A stretch of DNA of 35,761 bases from Candidatus Dormiibacterota bacterium (GTDB taxonomy: Bacteria; Chloroflexota; Dormibacteria; Dormibacterales; Dormibacteraceae), in assembly GCA_003151935.1 (NCBI GenBank), contig PLYZ01000082.1:222-35982 (forward strand). Direction: 5' to 3'. Shown piece by piece: positions 22,881 through 31,907 of this stretch (its first letter is position 1; every line of letters starts with the position of its first letter). The notes under the pieces were generated by a model, which had not been told where the DNA came from, did no database searches, and worked only from the letters and a program-made list of their open reading frames with translations. A program made the translations under genes and the position numbers.

Positions 22881-23879
22881 GTGGCCCTGCGGCGCGACGA
22901 CTGGAACCGCCTCGAGGACCTGCTCGCAGCAGCAGCCGGCGGCCGCCTCAACAGTCTTGCGCCGGCGCAGGTGCTGACACTGGCCGCCCTCTACCGGCGC
23001 GCCACAGCGGACCTGGCGCGTGCTCAGCGCGACTGGCCGGGTGAGCCCGTCCACCGCTACCTGAACGGCCTGGTCGCCCGCGGTCACGGAACCGTTTACC
23101 GGCGCGGCGGCGAGGTCTGGAAGCGGATTCGCGCCTTCTACACTGAAACCCTTCCGCGCACGTATCGAGATTCGGCGCCGTACCTACTTGCGGCTGGGGC
23201 GCTTTTGTTCGTGCCCGCGATCGTCAGCTATTTCGTCGTCCTGGCCAACCCGGACGCGGCTAATGCAATCGCGTCTCCGCAGCTGATCGATTCGGTGCAT
23301 CACCACCAGCTGTGGACTCACATCCCGGCCGGAACCCGAGTCGAGGCGGGCGGCCTGATCACGATCAACAACATCTGGGTCTCGATGGTTGCGTTCGCGC
23401 TCGGCATTTTCTTCGGCCTGCCGGTGATGTGGGTGATGATCTCGAACGGGATCAGTCTCGGCGGATTGTTCGGGTTGACCCAGGCTTATGGATTGAGCGG
23501 CGGCCTGTTCGATTTCGTGATCGGCCATGGCGTGCTCGAGCTCTCGATCGTCATCGCGCAGGGCGCGGGCGGCCTGATGCTGGGCTGGGCGCTCATCTCT
23601 CCTGGCAATCGCAGACGGTCCGACGCGCTCGCCATGGCGGCCACGCGGGCCTTCACGCTGCTGCTCGGCCTCGCGCCGCTGCTGGTGATCGCGGGCACGA
23701 TCGAGGGCAACATCTCACCGTCGAGTGCCCCGTTCCTCGTCAAGCTGACGATCGGTCTGACGACAGGATTGCTCTTCTATTCATATCTCCTGCTCGCCGG
23801 GCGCGCGCAGGGCGGATATTCAATTAGAGAAGGGCTCGTTCCTTCAGCTCCAGGTAGCGCTCGACCAAAGCGGGGCTGA
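22881..23879 (+). CDS. SpoIIM-like (stage II sporulation protein M family) membrane protein
   Basis: This 332-aa polytopic protein has an N-terminal soluble helical part ([16 protein letters not shown], then [13 protein letters not shown]). At least five hydrophobic spans follow, with [40 protein letters not shown] and the [16 protein letters not shown] motif typical of the family. The family includes sporulation protein SpoIIM but is widespread in non-sporulators, often near RDD and MoxR genes, so sporulation is not implied. I use GTG at 22881 with GAGGG 8 nt upstream; TTG at 22866 is an alternative. Its 3' end overlaps the opposing DUF58 gene by 56 bp. Confidence 0.87.
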   Translation: MALRRDDWNRLEDLLAAAAGGRLNSLAPAQVLTLAALYRRATADLARAQRDWPGEPVHRYLNGLVARGHGTVYRRGGEVWKRIRAFYTETLPRTYRDSAPYLLAAGALLFVPAIVSYFVVLANPDAANAIASPQLIDSVHHHQLWTHIPAGTRVEAGGLITINNIWVSMVAFALGIFFGLPVMWVMISNGISLGGLFGLTQAYGLSGGLFDFVIGHGVLELSIVIAQGAGGLMLGWALISPGNRRRSDALAMAATRAFTLLLGLAPLLVIAGTIEGNISPSSAPFLVKLTIGLTTGLLFYSYLLLAGRAQGGYSIREGLVPSAPGSARPKRG

Positions 23880-25146
23880 GGTTCCCCGCGACGACGTCGA
23901 GGCCGAGCACGCCCCCGCGCCGGAGCAGCTCGAAGCTCTCGCGCCGGCTGGCCACGAACTGCTCCGCGGCGGCCCATTCGTAAGCCCGGGCCGACGTGTC
24001 GATTGGAGAGTCGCGGGCGCTCAGGACGGACGGGTCGGACATCGCCACCACCAGCACGAGGTGCTTGGCTGCGAGTCGAAGGCAGTGCGCAACCAGCTCC
24101 TTCGAAGCCACTGGGTCCTGGACGTCCGTCAAGACCACGACCATCGAGCGCCGGCCGAGCCGCAGCGCCAGGTGGGTCATCGCGTGGCCGAAGTCCGGCT
24201 CGATCGACTGTGACTTGACCGCGTAGAGGGCCTGAGTCAGCCTGCGAATCTGGGTGCTTCCGCGCTCCGGCTTGATGAAGCCTGTGACGTGGTCATCGAA
24301 TGTCATGAGGCCAACCCGATCTCCGTAGGCGTGGGCGACCCAGGCGAGCATCAGCGCGGCGTTGACCGCGTGGTCGAGCTTGTCGAGCTCCCCCGCCGGG
24401 GCCGTCATGAGACGTCCGCAGTCGACCGCGATCATGACGTTCTGGCCGCGCTCGGCCTCCACCTCCACGACCACGGGATGGTCGCGCCGGGCGGTGGCGG
24501 TCCAGCTCACCCGGCGGATGTCATCTCCGCGGACGTACTCGCGCAGCCCCGCAAATGCCGTGGACGCGCCGGGCGGTCGCGCGCGACGCATGCCGGCCAT
24601 GGCGCGCAGGCCACGCCGAAGCGTCAGCTGGATGCGCTTGATCGCGACCACGTTGGGAAAGACGGCCACCTCGTCGGGTTGCTGCAAGCGAACCTGCCTC
24701 CGCCACCAGCCATCGTCTCGCCAGACCTGTACATCGACGGGGCCGAAGGGATAGGCGCCGCGCTTCGGCGAAGACGTCTGGTAAGCGACCTGCAGCCGGC
24801 CGCCCGCATCGAAGCGGCCGCCGACCTCGCGAGGCTGCGGCTTCAGGTCGGCGGGAGCGTGGTCCGCGACCACGGCATTGAGTCCCGCAGCGCCCGGGTT
24901 TTCGACCACGACTGTGACCTCCTCGCGCTCACCGAGGGAGAAGGGCTCGGGCACCGTCCGGCGCACGCGGTAGCCCGAACGCCCGGGCAGAAGCGCCAGG
25001 TCTCGCGTGGCGATGATGACCAGGCCGGCGTTATAGACCACGGCGACAAAACCCAGGAGCGGCGAGACAATGGCGAGCGCGATCAGTGCGGCGCCGATGG
25101 CGACCGCCCAGAGCAGCCTGGGCTGCGGGGCAAGCCCTCTCGTCAT
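23824..25146 (-). CDS. DUF58 domain protein (VWA-like)
   Basis: This 440-aa protein has two N-terminal membrane spans (about 12-46), then an immunoglobulin-like part ([17 protein letters not shown]). The DUF58 core is [20 protein letters not shown], a hallmark motif, then [20 protein letters not shown], an Asp-containing VWA-like strand. A later [18 protein letters not shown] supports the VWA-like fold. In MoxR systems DUF58 proteins are thought to act with the MoxR AAA+ ATPase as a chaperone-type assembly at the membrane. It lies 19 nt downstream of the MoxR gene. The last 56 bp overlap the end of the SpoIIM-like gene. Confidence 0.92.
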   Translation of the reverse strand: MTRGLAPQPRLLWAVAIGAALIALAIVSPLLGFVAVVYNAGLVIIATRDLALLPGRSGYRVRRTVPEPFSLGEREEVTVVVENPGAAGLNAVVADHAPADLKPQPREVGGRFDAGGRLQVAYQTSSPKRGAYPFGPVDVQVWRDDGWWRRQVRLQQPDEVAVFPNVVAIKRIQLTLRRGLRAMAGMRRARPPGASTAFAGLREYVRGDDIRRVSWTATARRDHPVVVEVEAERGQNVMIAVDCGRLMTAPAGELDKLDHAVNAALMLAWVAHAYGDRVGLMTFDDHVTGFIKPERGSTQIRRLTQALYAVKSQSIEPDFGHAMTHLALRLGRRSMVVVLTDVQDPVASKELVAHCLRLAAKHLVLVVAMSDPSVLSARDSPIDTSARAYEWAAAEQFVASRRESFELLRRGGVLGLDVVAGNLSPALVERYLELKERALL

Positions 25147-25165
25147 TGTGAATCGGCCGGCAGCG

Positions 25166-26131
25166 TTAACGCGGAGGGACGACCCGGCCGGCCACGGCTT
25201 CCAGGACGCTGTCCGGGGTCTGGCCGCCGACCTCCGCTTCGGGCCGGAGGATCAGACGGTGGCGGAACGCCGGAGCGAGCAGCCCCTTCACGTGGTCGGG
25301 CGTCACGAACTGCTGTCCCTCGAACGCTGCATAGGCGCGCGCGGCCAGCATCAGCAGGACTTCGGCGCGAGTGCTGGCGCCCAGGGCGATCTCGGGCGCC
25401 GTGCGGGTGGCCGACGCCAGGTCGACGACGTAGGAGCGGATCTTCTCGTCGACAACGACCTTCGCAACCTCAGCCCGGCAAGCTTCTATGTCTTCCGCTC
25501 CCAGCACCGGCTCGACGCCGGCCTTCACGGGATCGCGCAGCTCGATCCCCGACTCCCAGCGACGCAGCACCTCCATCTCGTCCGCGGGCGATGGATAGTC
25601 CAGCCGCACCTTGAAAAGGAAACGATCCTGTTGGGCTTCCGGAAGCGGATAGGTGCCCTCGTATTCGACCGGGTTCTGGGTCGCGAGGACGAAAAATGGC
25701 GCCGGCAACGGCAGCTGCTTGCCCTCGAGCGTAACGCCGCGCTCCTCCATCGCTTCCAGCAGCGCCGACTGCACCTTGGCGGGAGCGCGATTGATCTCGT
25801 CCGCCAGCAGCACGTTGGTGAAGATCGGCCCGCGGCGCAGCGCAAAGGTCCGGGTGGTGAGGTCGTAAACCGAGGTGCCGACGATGTCCGCCGGCATGAG
25901 ATCCGGGGTGAACTGGACGCGCCCGTATTCGAGCGCCAGCGCACGGGCGATCGACTTCGCGAGCAGCGTCTTGCCGGTGCCTGGGACGCCCTCCAGCAGG
26001 ACATGGCCTTGAGCCACGAGCGCGATCGCACATAGGCGGATGGCCTCCTCCTGGCCGACCACAGCCTTGATGAGCTGCTCGCGCAAGCGCGCGTAGAACT
26101 CGGGTGCCGCCACCGATGCGGTACGGGCCAT
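25166..26131 (-). CDS. MoxR family AAA+ ATPase
   Basis: This 321-aa ATPase shows IKAVVGQEEAIRLCAIALVA, Walker A LLEGVPGTGKTLLAKSIARA, PDLMPADIVGTSVYD, Walker B VLLADEINRAPAKVQSALLE (Asp-Glu), ERGVTLEGKQLPL, sensor 1 FVLATQNPVEYEGTYPLPEA and the arginine-finger region QQDRFLFKVRLDYPS. The C-terminal lid has ALGASTRAEVLLMLAARAYA. It is complete. Neighbours DUF58, DUF4350 and DUF4129 form the usual MoxR cluster. Its ATG shares one base with the DUF4350 stop. MoxR ATPases remodel or activate client protein complexes; the client here is unknown. Confidence 0.95.
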   Translation of the reverse strand: MARTASVAAPEFYARLREQLIKAVVGQEEAIRLCAIALVAQGHVLLEGVPGTGKTLLAKSIARALALEYGRVQFTPDLMPADIVGTSVYDLTTRTFALRRGPIFTNVLLADEINRAPAKVQSALLEAMEERGVTLEGKQLPLPAPFFVLATQNPVEYEGTYPLPEAQQDRFLFKVRLDYPSPADEMEVLRRWESGIELRDPVKAGVEPVLGAEDIEACRAEVAKVVVDEKIRSYVVDLASATRTAPEIALGASTRAEVLLMLAARAYAAFEGQQFVTPDHVKGLLAPAFRHRLILRPEAEVGGQTPDSVLEAVAGRVVPPR

Positions 26132-27282
26132 CAGTCCACCCTATCCGAGCCGGGTAGGTGGCCGCGCCGTCCCGCTGCTTCGATTGGGTGGGCGATTCGA
26201 TGCAGCCGCTTGGCCGCCTTCATGAGGTCGGCCTCGCTTGCCGCGGATGCATGCAGCGCGTTTTCCGCCTCTGCGAGGTCTGCGGCCAGGGCGGGCACGC
26301 GCACCCACAGAGCATTCCAGAAGCGCTCACGCGGCTGCAGCGGAATGCCCGTCCTGGCTGCGACCGTGCGCTCCGTGGCCGTGGCGAGCAGGCCGAGCGT
26401 GACGGCGCGGGCACTCGAGCGGCGAAGGAGCTGGCCGACCGCCACCGCCCACTCCACGTCGGCGCGCGCGAGCTCGCGAGGCCGCATGATGATCGGGCCG
26501 AACCGGCGCCCGCGCAGCACGAGGCCCGCAAAAACCGCAACCAGCAGCCACAGCAAGGCCGCACCCCAAGGGGTGGTGACCCAGGCCTGCGGCGTGAAGT
26601 CGCTGAGGATGATCCCGTGGTGATACTCGTCGAAAACTACCGCCGCGGTCGGACTCGCGAGGCCCAGGAGGTCGGCCAGCAGCCGGCCGTTGTCCTGCTT
26701 GTCGAGGTAGCCGTTGCACAGCACGAGAGGGTCGGCCAGGACCACGACGGCGCCTGACGAGATTCGCTGCACGTATCCGGTAACAAGACCATCGGAATTG
26801 CGCAGAAACGGAACCTGGTCGGCTGCGGGATCCAGCGGAATGACCGACGATCCGCCCGTGACCCTGGTGACTCCTGACACGGCCGGATTGCCGAGCTGAA
26901 GGGTTCCGCCCGTATAGCTGCCGAGCCGCGTCACGCCAAACGCGCGGTCCAGCTCAGGGTCTCCTTGCTCCGAGGCATAGATCAGCAAGCCGCCTGAGCG
27001 GACCCACAGGCGAGTCCGCTCCGCTTCGTCGGACGTGTAAGGGCTGGTTGGCGTGAATACGAACATGACGCCGAAGGATTCGGGGGGTGCGAACGCACCG
27101 CTGACCTCGTCTGTCGGGTGACCCATGGCCTGGGCGAAAAGTCGCGCCGCTGAGGTGCCGTTGGCCGCGTCGCTGTTCGAGCTGTGCTCGGGTGAGTCCT
27201 GTGGGGGCTGCACGAGATAGGCCAGAGCCGCAATGGCGACTGAGATGGCGGCGGCGATCACCCAGCCTCGCGCTCCCCTCAT
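26131..27282 (-). CDS. DUF4350 domain protein
   Basis: This 383-aa protein has an N-terminal membrane anchor (GWVIAAAISVAIAALAYLV) and an extracytoplasmic part with RLFAQAMGHP and FTPTSPYTSDEAERTRLWVR, then SGGLLIYASEQGDP, matching the DUF4350 layout. A second membrane span lies near 247-265 (WGAALLWLLVAVFAGLVLRG), followed by a cytoplasmic helical tail. The family is nearly always in MoxR/DUF58 clusters and has no proven activity; its fold may resemble a glutamine-amidotransferase-like domain, which I cannot test. The start overlaps the DUF4129 stop as ATGA. Confidence 0.85.
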   Translation of the reverse strand: MRGARGWVIAAAISVAIAALAYLVQPPQDSPEHSSNSDAANGTSAARLFAQAMGHPTDEVSGAFAPPESFGVMFVFTPTSPYTSDEAERTRLWVRSGGLLIYASEQGDPELDRAFGVTRLGSYTGGTLQLGNPAVSGVTRVTGGSSVIPLDPAADQVPFLRNSDGLVTGYVQRISSGAVVVLADPLVLCNGYLDKQDNGRLLADLLGLASPTAAVVFDEYHHGIILSDFTPQAWVTTPWGAALLWLLVAVFAGLVLRGRRFGPIIMRPRELARADVEWAVAVGQLLRRSSARAVTLGLLATATERTVAARTGIPLQPRERFWNALWVRVPALAADLAEAENALHASAASEADLMKAAKRLHRIAHPIEAAGRRGHLPGSDRVD

Positions 27283-28172
27283 GCGGCCAGCTCCGCGGGC
27301 TGACGAAATGGCGCGGCGACCTGGGTTGCGTGCTCGTAGGTCGCTGCGTCGACGTCACGACCGCCATAGACTGCCGCCTCGAACGGCGCGAGGAGAGGAC
27401 GAAGACCCGCGGGGTCAGGTGCGCGTTGGAAGATCTCGCGCACCGTAAGGGGGCTACCCTCCCACGTACGCTCGCCGGCCAGGGTGGCGGCGACGCCCGC
27501 ACACAGGTTCCGAATCGCACCGACCCGATCACCCCTTGCGGCGAGACGATCGGCCTCCGCGAAATAGTCGGCCGGCGCCCTGGGACCGCTGGGCTGGTTC
27601 GCCATCAAGCCCTCGGTGAACCGCCCGCGGGCGGAGCGAAACAAAATGATGGCGACGGCGCCGAGCCCCACCGCGCTCACCAGTAAAAAGAACCACCCGG
27701 GCACCTGCCCTCCGCCGCGGCCGAACAGCAGGTTCAACAGCTGGCCGATCCGATCGCCGATCCACTGCCCTAAACGGTCGAGCCACGAGGGCGGCCTGTG
27801 CAGCGCGTCGTAGCGATGCATGGCGAGCACGTCGTGCAGGCGCTGCTGGGCAAGCTGCGGGTCGGAGGTGCTGGCCGGCTGGTCCAGCACGGCCAGGAGC
27901 GCAAGCAAGCGGCCCCTGGCGTCTTCGAAATCGGGCGGCTGGCGCTGCAGGTCGGACAGGATCTCGAGCTGAGTCATCCCGGTGCCGGCTTCAAGGGCGC
28001 TGGCGGCGTTGCGCGCGCTGGCGGTGTCGTCGGGGGCGGCCGCCTCAACCAGGTTGTAGGCGTCCTCGACGGCCTGTCGGTACGTTGGAGGGGGAGGTGG
28101 GTCGGCCGAAGCCGTCAGGGCCGTGAGGGACGCGAACGCCAGGAGCAGCGCGGTCACGGCCAGGAAGCGCAT
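27279..28172 (-). CDS. DUF4129 domain membrane protein
   Basis: This 297-aa protein has a cleavable-looking signal peptide (MRFLAVTALLLAFASLTALT, then ASADPPPPP). An external helical region of about 130 residues follows, then one membrane span (WFFLLVSAVGLGAVAIILF). The cytoplasmic DUF4129 part has APADYFAEADRLAARGDRVG, AIRNLCAGVAATLAG and SPLTVREIFQRAP. This N-out/C-in layout is common for the family. The gene is translationally coupled to DUF4350 by an ATGA overlap. Role in the MoxR assembly is inferred from repeated co-occurrence in bacteria, not from sequence. Confidence 0.85.
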   Translation of the reverse strand: MRFLAVTALLLAFASLTALTASADPPPPPTYRQAVEDAYNLVEAAAPDDTASARNAASALEAGTGMTQLEILSDLQRQPPDFEDARGRLLALLAVLDQPASTSDPQLAQQRLHDVLAMHRYDALHRPPSWLDRLGQWIGDRIGQLLNLLFGRGGGQVPGWFFLLVSAVGLGAVAIILFRSARGRFTEGLMANQPSGPRAPADYFAEADRLAARGDRVGAIRNLCAGVAATLAGERTWEGSPLTVREIFQRAPDPAGLRPLLAPFEAAVYGGRDVDAATYEHATQVAAPFRQPAELAA

Positions 28173-28186
28173 CGGGATGCGGTGCT

Positions 28187-29053
28187 TCAGTGAATGCTCG
28201 CAAGGCCTGGAGCCGGCGGGGGCGGGGGCGGCGGCAGGGCTTGCGCCAGCTGGAAGAGGTCCAGCCCTTCACGCCGCACGCGCAGGTCGAAGTAGATGAG
28301 GACGATGGCGATCTGGAGGATCGGGTTGACGAGTGAATCGACGATCACGCTCGTCGCTCCGGAGATCCACAGGACAACGACCGGGGAGATGACGAGCTGG
28401 AGCAGCGTTTGAGCCAGCGCGATGAACGCGCCCAGCGCAATGCGCACCGCATAAAAGATGATGGCCAGCAGGAAGACGATCAGGAATGTGCGCCACCAGC
28501 GCCCCTGGACAAGACGCCAGCTGCGGCCCATAGCGGCTCCGAGGCCGGCGTTTTCGATGAACATCACGGGCATGACCGCGACCCAGCTGACCAAGATCCA
28601 GATCCACAGCGGCAGCAGGCAGAACACCACCAGCATCAGCACGATCAAGAACCAGTAGCCGAACAGAGGAAAGTACCGACGGCCCACCCCGCGGAGCACG
28701 CCTGAAACCGTGACCGGACGGCCTAGCGCGGACTCGCAGGCGGCATACGTGATCGCTGCGTAGGAGAACGGGACGAGGGCGAGGTCCAGGACCAGGAAGA
28801 TGCCGGCTACGACCAGGGTCGATTGGATGCTCCCGAGGTTGGGCGCCTGGGCAAAGGTGGTCTCCTGGGCGAGGCCGGCAAACAGCGCGCTGGCGACGAC
28901 TCCCGAGAAGGCTGCCGTTGGTATCGAAAGGATCACCGAGAGACCGGCGAACAGGACAAAGTGACGCCGGTACATGCGAAAGGTTTCGTCGAGCAGATCG
29001 CCGATCTCGAGGGGGCGCAGCCGAAGCGGGGGTGTGGCGGTCACCTTCGTCAA
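28187..29053 (-). CDS. polytopic membrane protein of the MoxR cluster
   Basis: This 288-aa protein begins LRLRPLEIGDLLDETFRMYR, a signature of membrane proteins often labelled glycerophosphoryl diester phosphodiesterase membrane-domain-like or DUF975-like. About six hydrophobic segments follow. Between spans 3 and 5 lie VPFSYAAITYAACESALG and ENAGLGAAMGRSWRLVQGRW, the latter a repeated pattern in the family. The C-terminus is proline-rich (LPPPPPPPAPG). No catalytic phosphodiesterase residues are present. I use TTG at 29053; GTG at 29044 is an alternative and neither has a Shine-Dalgarno. It lies 14 nt upstream of the DUF4129 gene and probably starts the MoxR operon. Confidence 0.8.
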   Translation of the reverse strand: MTKVTATPPLRLRPLEIGDLLDETFRMYRRHFVLFAGLSVILSIPTAAFSGVVASALFAGLAQETTFAQAPNLGSIQSTLVVAGIFLVLDLALVPFSYAAITYAACESALGRPVTVSGVLRGVGRRYFPLFGYWFLIVLMLVVFCLLPLWIWILVSWVAVMPVMFIENAGLGAAMGRSWRLVQGRWWRTFLIVFLLAIIFYAVRIALGAFIALAQTLLQLVISPVVVLWISGATSVIVDSLVNPILQIAIVLIYFDLRVRREGLDLFQLAQALPPPPPPPAPGLASIH

Positions 29054-29270
29054 TTGTGGGCCACGACCGGAACGCCGTCGCCACCAAGCCGTTAGGCAAA
29101 CCCCTGGCGGGCCCTCCCTCTTGTTGGCTCCCCCGCGCAAGTGGCGATGAGGATGGGACTTACTGATTGCCCCAGAGCCGGCAACGCCTATCCGCGAGCG
29201 AATCTATCGCAAGCCGTGCGGCGTTGCCAACCCAGGTTGTCAAGACGGCGAGATTCGCGAGCGCCGGAAG
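29054..29270. other. intergenic region between clpC and the membrane-protein operon
   Basis: This 217-bp gap contains repeat copy C (29135-29170) flanked by GGCTC and GAGCC. I saw no clear rho-independent terminator for clpC; GCCGGCAACGCC and GCGGCGTTGCC (about 29177-29228) are complementary and could form a long stem-loop without a U-run. No coding signal is seen. Confidence 0.55.
29135..29170 (+). repeat. 36-bp interspersed repeat, copy C
   Basis: This copy differs from the consensus only at AAGTGG in place of AAGCGG. GGCTC at 29126-29130 and GAGCC at 29175-29179 flank it as an inverted pair, which is also seen at copy E. Confidence 0.87.
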
Positions 29271-31769
29271 CTAGGGTTTGGCCGCCCCTGTGCCCGCGGG
29301 TTCCTTGTGCCGATGCTTGACCGGCGTGAACTTGAGGCTGTCCTCGCCATCGACGTCGATCTGCACGGTGTCGCCCCGCGCGATCTTCCCGCGAAGCAGG
29401 TGCTCGGATAGCTGGTCTTCGATCCGGTTCGTGATTACCCTCCGCAGCGGGCGGGCACCGTAAACCCGGTCATAGCCTTCCTTGGCGAGCAAGTCCTTCG
29501 CCGCGTCTGTGACCTCGATCGTGATCTGCTGCTCGACCAGGTGCTTGCTGAGCTTGTTCAGCTGCAGATCGACGATCTGCCGGATCTGTCCGGTCGTGAG
29601 GCTCTTGAACACGACGACCGCGTCCACGCGGTTGAGAAACTCTGGGCGAAACATCCGCTTGAGCTCCTCGTCGATCTTCTCTTTCGTGTTCTTGTGGCGG
29701 CGCTCGACCTCCTCCGACTCATCGACGACGGCCGGTTGGAACCCGAGTGAGGTGCCCGCCTGGTTGACGTCTCGAATGCCGAGGTTGGAGGTCATGATGA
29801 TCACGGTGTTCGCGAAGTTGACCACCTTGCCCTTGGCGTCGCTGAGGCGCCCATCCTCGAGGATCTGCAGCAGCATGTTGAAGACCTCGGGGTGCGCCTT
29901 TTCGATCTCGTCGAACAGGATCACCGAGTAGGGCCGGCGGCGGACCGCCTCGGTCAGCTGCCCACCCTCGTCATATCCGACGTAGCCGGGAGGCGAGCCG
30001 ACCAGTCTCGCGGTCGTGTGCCGCTCCATGAACTCAGACATGTCGAGTTTGATCAGATTGTCTTCTGAGTCGAACAGGTACTCGGCAAGGGCGCGCGCCA
30101 GCTCGGTCTTCCCGATTCCGGTGGGCCCGAGGAAGATGAACGAGCCGATGGGCCGGCGCGGGTCTTTCAGGCCGGCGCGCGCGCGGCGCACGGCCTGGGA
30201 CACAATCTTGATGGCTTCGTCCTGGCCGACCATCCGGTTGTGGAGCTCGTCCTCCATGCGCAGGAGCCGCGAGGTCTCCTCTTCGACCAGGCGCGAAACA
30301 GGCACGCCCGTCCAGGCCGCCACGATTTGCGCGATGTCCTCCTCCCCGACTTCCGGGACGGTCTCACCGAGCTTGTCGCGCCATGCCGCTTCCTTCAGCG
30401 CCAGCTTGTCCTGCAGCTTCTTGACCTTGTCGCGAACGCCCGCGGCCGCCTCGAAATCCTGCTTGTTGACGGAATCGTCCTGGTCGGTCTTCTGCTTTTT
30501 GATCTCCTTCTGCAGCTCTTTGAGCTCGTCCGGAATGGTGGTCAGCTTCATGCGGACACGGGCTGATGCTTCATCGATCAAGTCGATCGCCTTGTCCGGC
30601 AGCGCGCGGTCGCTAACATACCGGTCGCTCAGCACCGCAGCTGCGTGCACGGCAGAGTCGGTGATCGTCACCCGGTGGTGCTTCTCGTACAGCGACTTCA
30701 CACCGTTGAGGATGTCGATCGTTTCGGCAAGCGTCGGCTGGTCGACGAAAACCGGCTGGAACCTGCGCTCCAGCGCCGCGTCCTTCTCAATGTACTTGCG
30801 GTACTCGTTGAGCGTGGTGGCACCAATGCACTGGATCTCGCCGCGAGCCAGGGCGGGCTTGAGGATGTTGGCCGCGTCGATGGCCCCTTCAGCCGCGCCG
30901 GCACCCACAAGCGTATGAAGCTCGTCGATGAAGAGCACCACCTCGCGACTCGACCGAATTTCGTCGAGGATCTTCTTGAGCCGCTCTTCGAACTCTCCGC
31001 GGTACTTGGTGCCCGCCACGAGGGCGCCCATGTCGAGCGTCAGCACGCGCTTGTGCTGCAGCGACTCGGGGACGTTGCCCAGGTTGATCTGCTGAGCCAA
31101 GCCTTCGGCGATCGCGGTCTTGCCCACACCGGGCTCTCCGATCAGCGCCGGGTTGTTCTTGGTCCGGCGGCTCAGGATCTGAATCACGCGTTCGATCTCC
31201 AACTCGCGCCCGATCACGGGGTCGAGCTGGTTCCGGCGCGCGAGCTCAGTCAGGTCGCGGCCGAACTGGTCGAGCAGCGGTGTCTTCGATGGTTTCTTGG
31301 GGGCCGGCTCGGCCTCTGTCTCCGCGCTCGAGTCGTGGAGCAGGCGCTCGATTTCAGACCTCACCTTCTCGAGGGTTGCTCCCAGATCCTCGAGGACGTG
31401 GGCGGCGATGCCCTCGCCTTCGATGAGCAGCCCAAGCAGCAGGTGCTCGGTGCCGACGTAGTTGTGGCCCATCCGTCGCGCCTCTTCGAAGGAGATCTCG
31501 ATCACCTTCTTCACCCGCGACGTCGGGATGATCTGCTGGATGATGATGCGCTCGTTCCGCCCGAGGACCGACTCGATGGTCTGGCGGACCTTGCCGATTT
31601 CCACGCCAAGGTTGTTGAGAACCTTGGCGGCCAGGCCTTCGCCCTCGCGGAGCAAGCCCAGGAGCAGGTGCTCTGTTCCGATATAGCTGTGGTGCGATCG
31701 TTCTGCTTCTTCTTGAGCGAGCGTCAGAACTTTCTTGGCGCGCTCAGTAAATCTCTCAAACGGATACAA
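29271..31769 (-). CDS. clpC: ATP-dependent Clp protease ATP-binding subunit ClpC
   Basis: ClpC (832 aa) is the HSP100 unfoldase that feeds ClpP. Two Clp N-repeats (residues 3-65 and 79-142, each with [12 protein letters not shown] or [12 protein letters not shown]) precede NBD1 with Walker A GEPGVGKT (211-218). A UVR-type middle segment ([20 protein letters not shown]) and NBD2 with [19 protein letters not shown] follow. TSLGFQP contains an LGF tripeptide in the place of the ClpP-docking loop, so it should work with ClpP. Start is TTG at 31769 with AGGAGG 13-18 nt upstream and AAGGA closer. No ClpP or McsAB gene is in view. The 5' region has an inverted repeat described separately. Confidence 0.97.
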   Translation of the reverse strand: MYPFERFTERAKKVLTLAQEEAERSHHSYIGTEHLLLGLLREGEGLAAKVLNNLGVEIGKVRQTIESVLGRNERIIIQQIIPTSRVKKVIEISFEEARRMGHNYVGTEHLLLGLLIEGEGIAAHVLEDLGATLEKVRSEIERLLHDSSAETEAEPAPKKPSKTPLLDQFGRDLTELARRNQLDPVIGRELEIERVIQILSRRTKNNPALIGEPGVGKTAIAEGLAQQINLGNVPESLQHKRVLTLDMGALVAGTKYRGEFEERLKKILDEIRSSREVVLFIDELHTLVGAGAAEGAIDAANILKPALARGEIQCIGATTLNEYRKYIEKDAALERRFQPVFVDQPTLAETIDILNGVKSLYEKHHRVTITDSAVHAAAVLSDRYVSDRALPDKAIDLIDEASARVRMKLTTIPDELKELQKEIKKQKTDQDDSVNKQDFEAAAGVRDKVKKLQDKLALKEAAWRDKLGETVPEVGEEDIAQIVAAWTGVPVSRLVEEETSRLLRMEDELHNRMVGQDEAIKIVSQAVRRARAGLKDPRRPIGSFIFLGPTGIGKTELARALAEYLFDSEDNLIKLDMSEFMERHTTARLVGSPPGYVGYDEGGQLTEAVRRRPYSVILFDEIEKAHPEVFNMLLQILEDGRLSDAKGKVVNFANTVIIMTSNLGIRDVNQAGTSLGFQPAVVDESEEVERRHKNTKEKIDEELKRMFRPEFLNRVDAVVVFKSLTTGQIRQIVDLQLNKLSKHLVEQQITIEVTDAAKDLLAKEGYDRVYGARPLRRVITNRIEDQLSEHLLRGKIARGDTVQIDVDGEDSLKFTPVKHRHKEPAGTGAAKP

Positions 31770-31834
31770 GGTCCTTATTCCTCCTGGATTCCTACGCCTT
31801 GGGTGGGGCCAGCACCTCCTCGAACGTTTCCTCT

Positions 31835-31850
31835 GGTACCCCGCGGTACC
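31835..31850. promoter_or_regulatory. inverted repeat GGTACC-4-GGTACC upstream of clpC
   Basis: Two GGTACC hexamers with a 4-bp spacer lie between the divergent clpC and O-antigen-ligase-like genes. AT-rich sequence nearby (TATATT on the minus strand, TATAAC on the plus strand, about 31860-31867) probably contains -10 elements for one or both genes. The repeat may be an operator or an RNA hairpin in the clpC 5' leader. It does not match the CtsR, CIRCE or ClgR sites I know. Confidence 0.4.
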
Positions 31851-31907
31851 TCCGCACCTAATATAACGTCCAAGTCAACCGGTAGCTTTCATTAGGTTGG
31901 AGGCGCG

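Noticed and set aside
24289-25614. 441-codon plus-strand frame over DUF58 and MoxR
   Set aside because: It spans two well-supported genes on the other strand and has no domain.
31873-31878. CtsR-type heptamer upstream of clpC
   Set aside because: Only one AGTCAA is present. CtsR sites need two heptamers with a 3-bp spacer.
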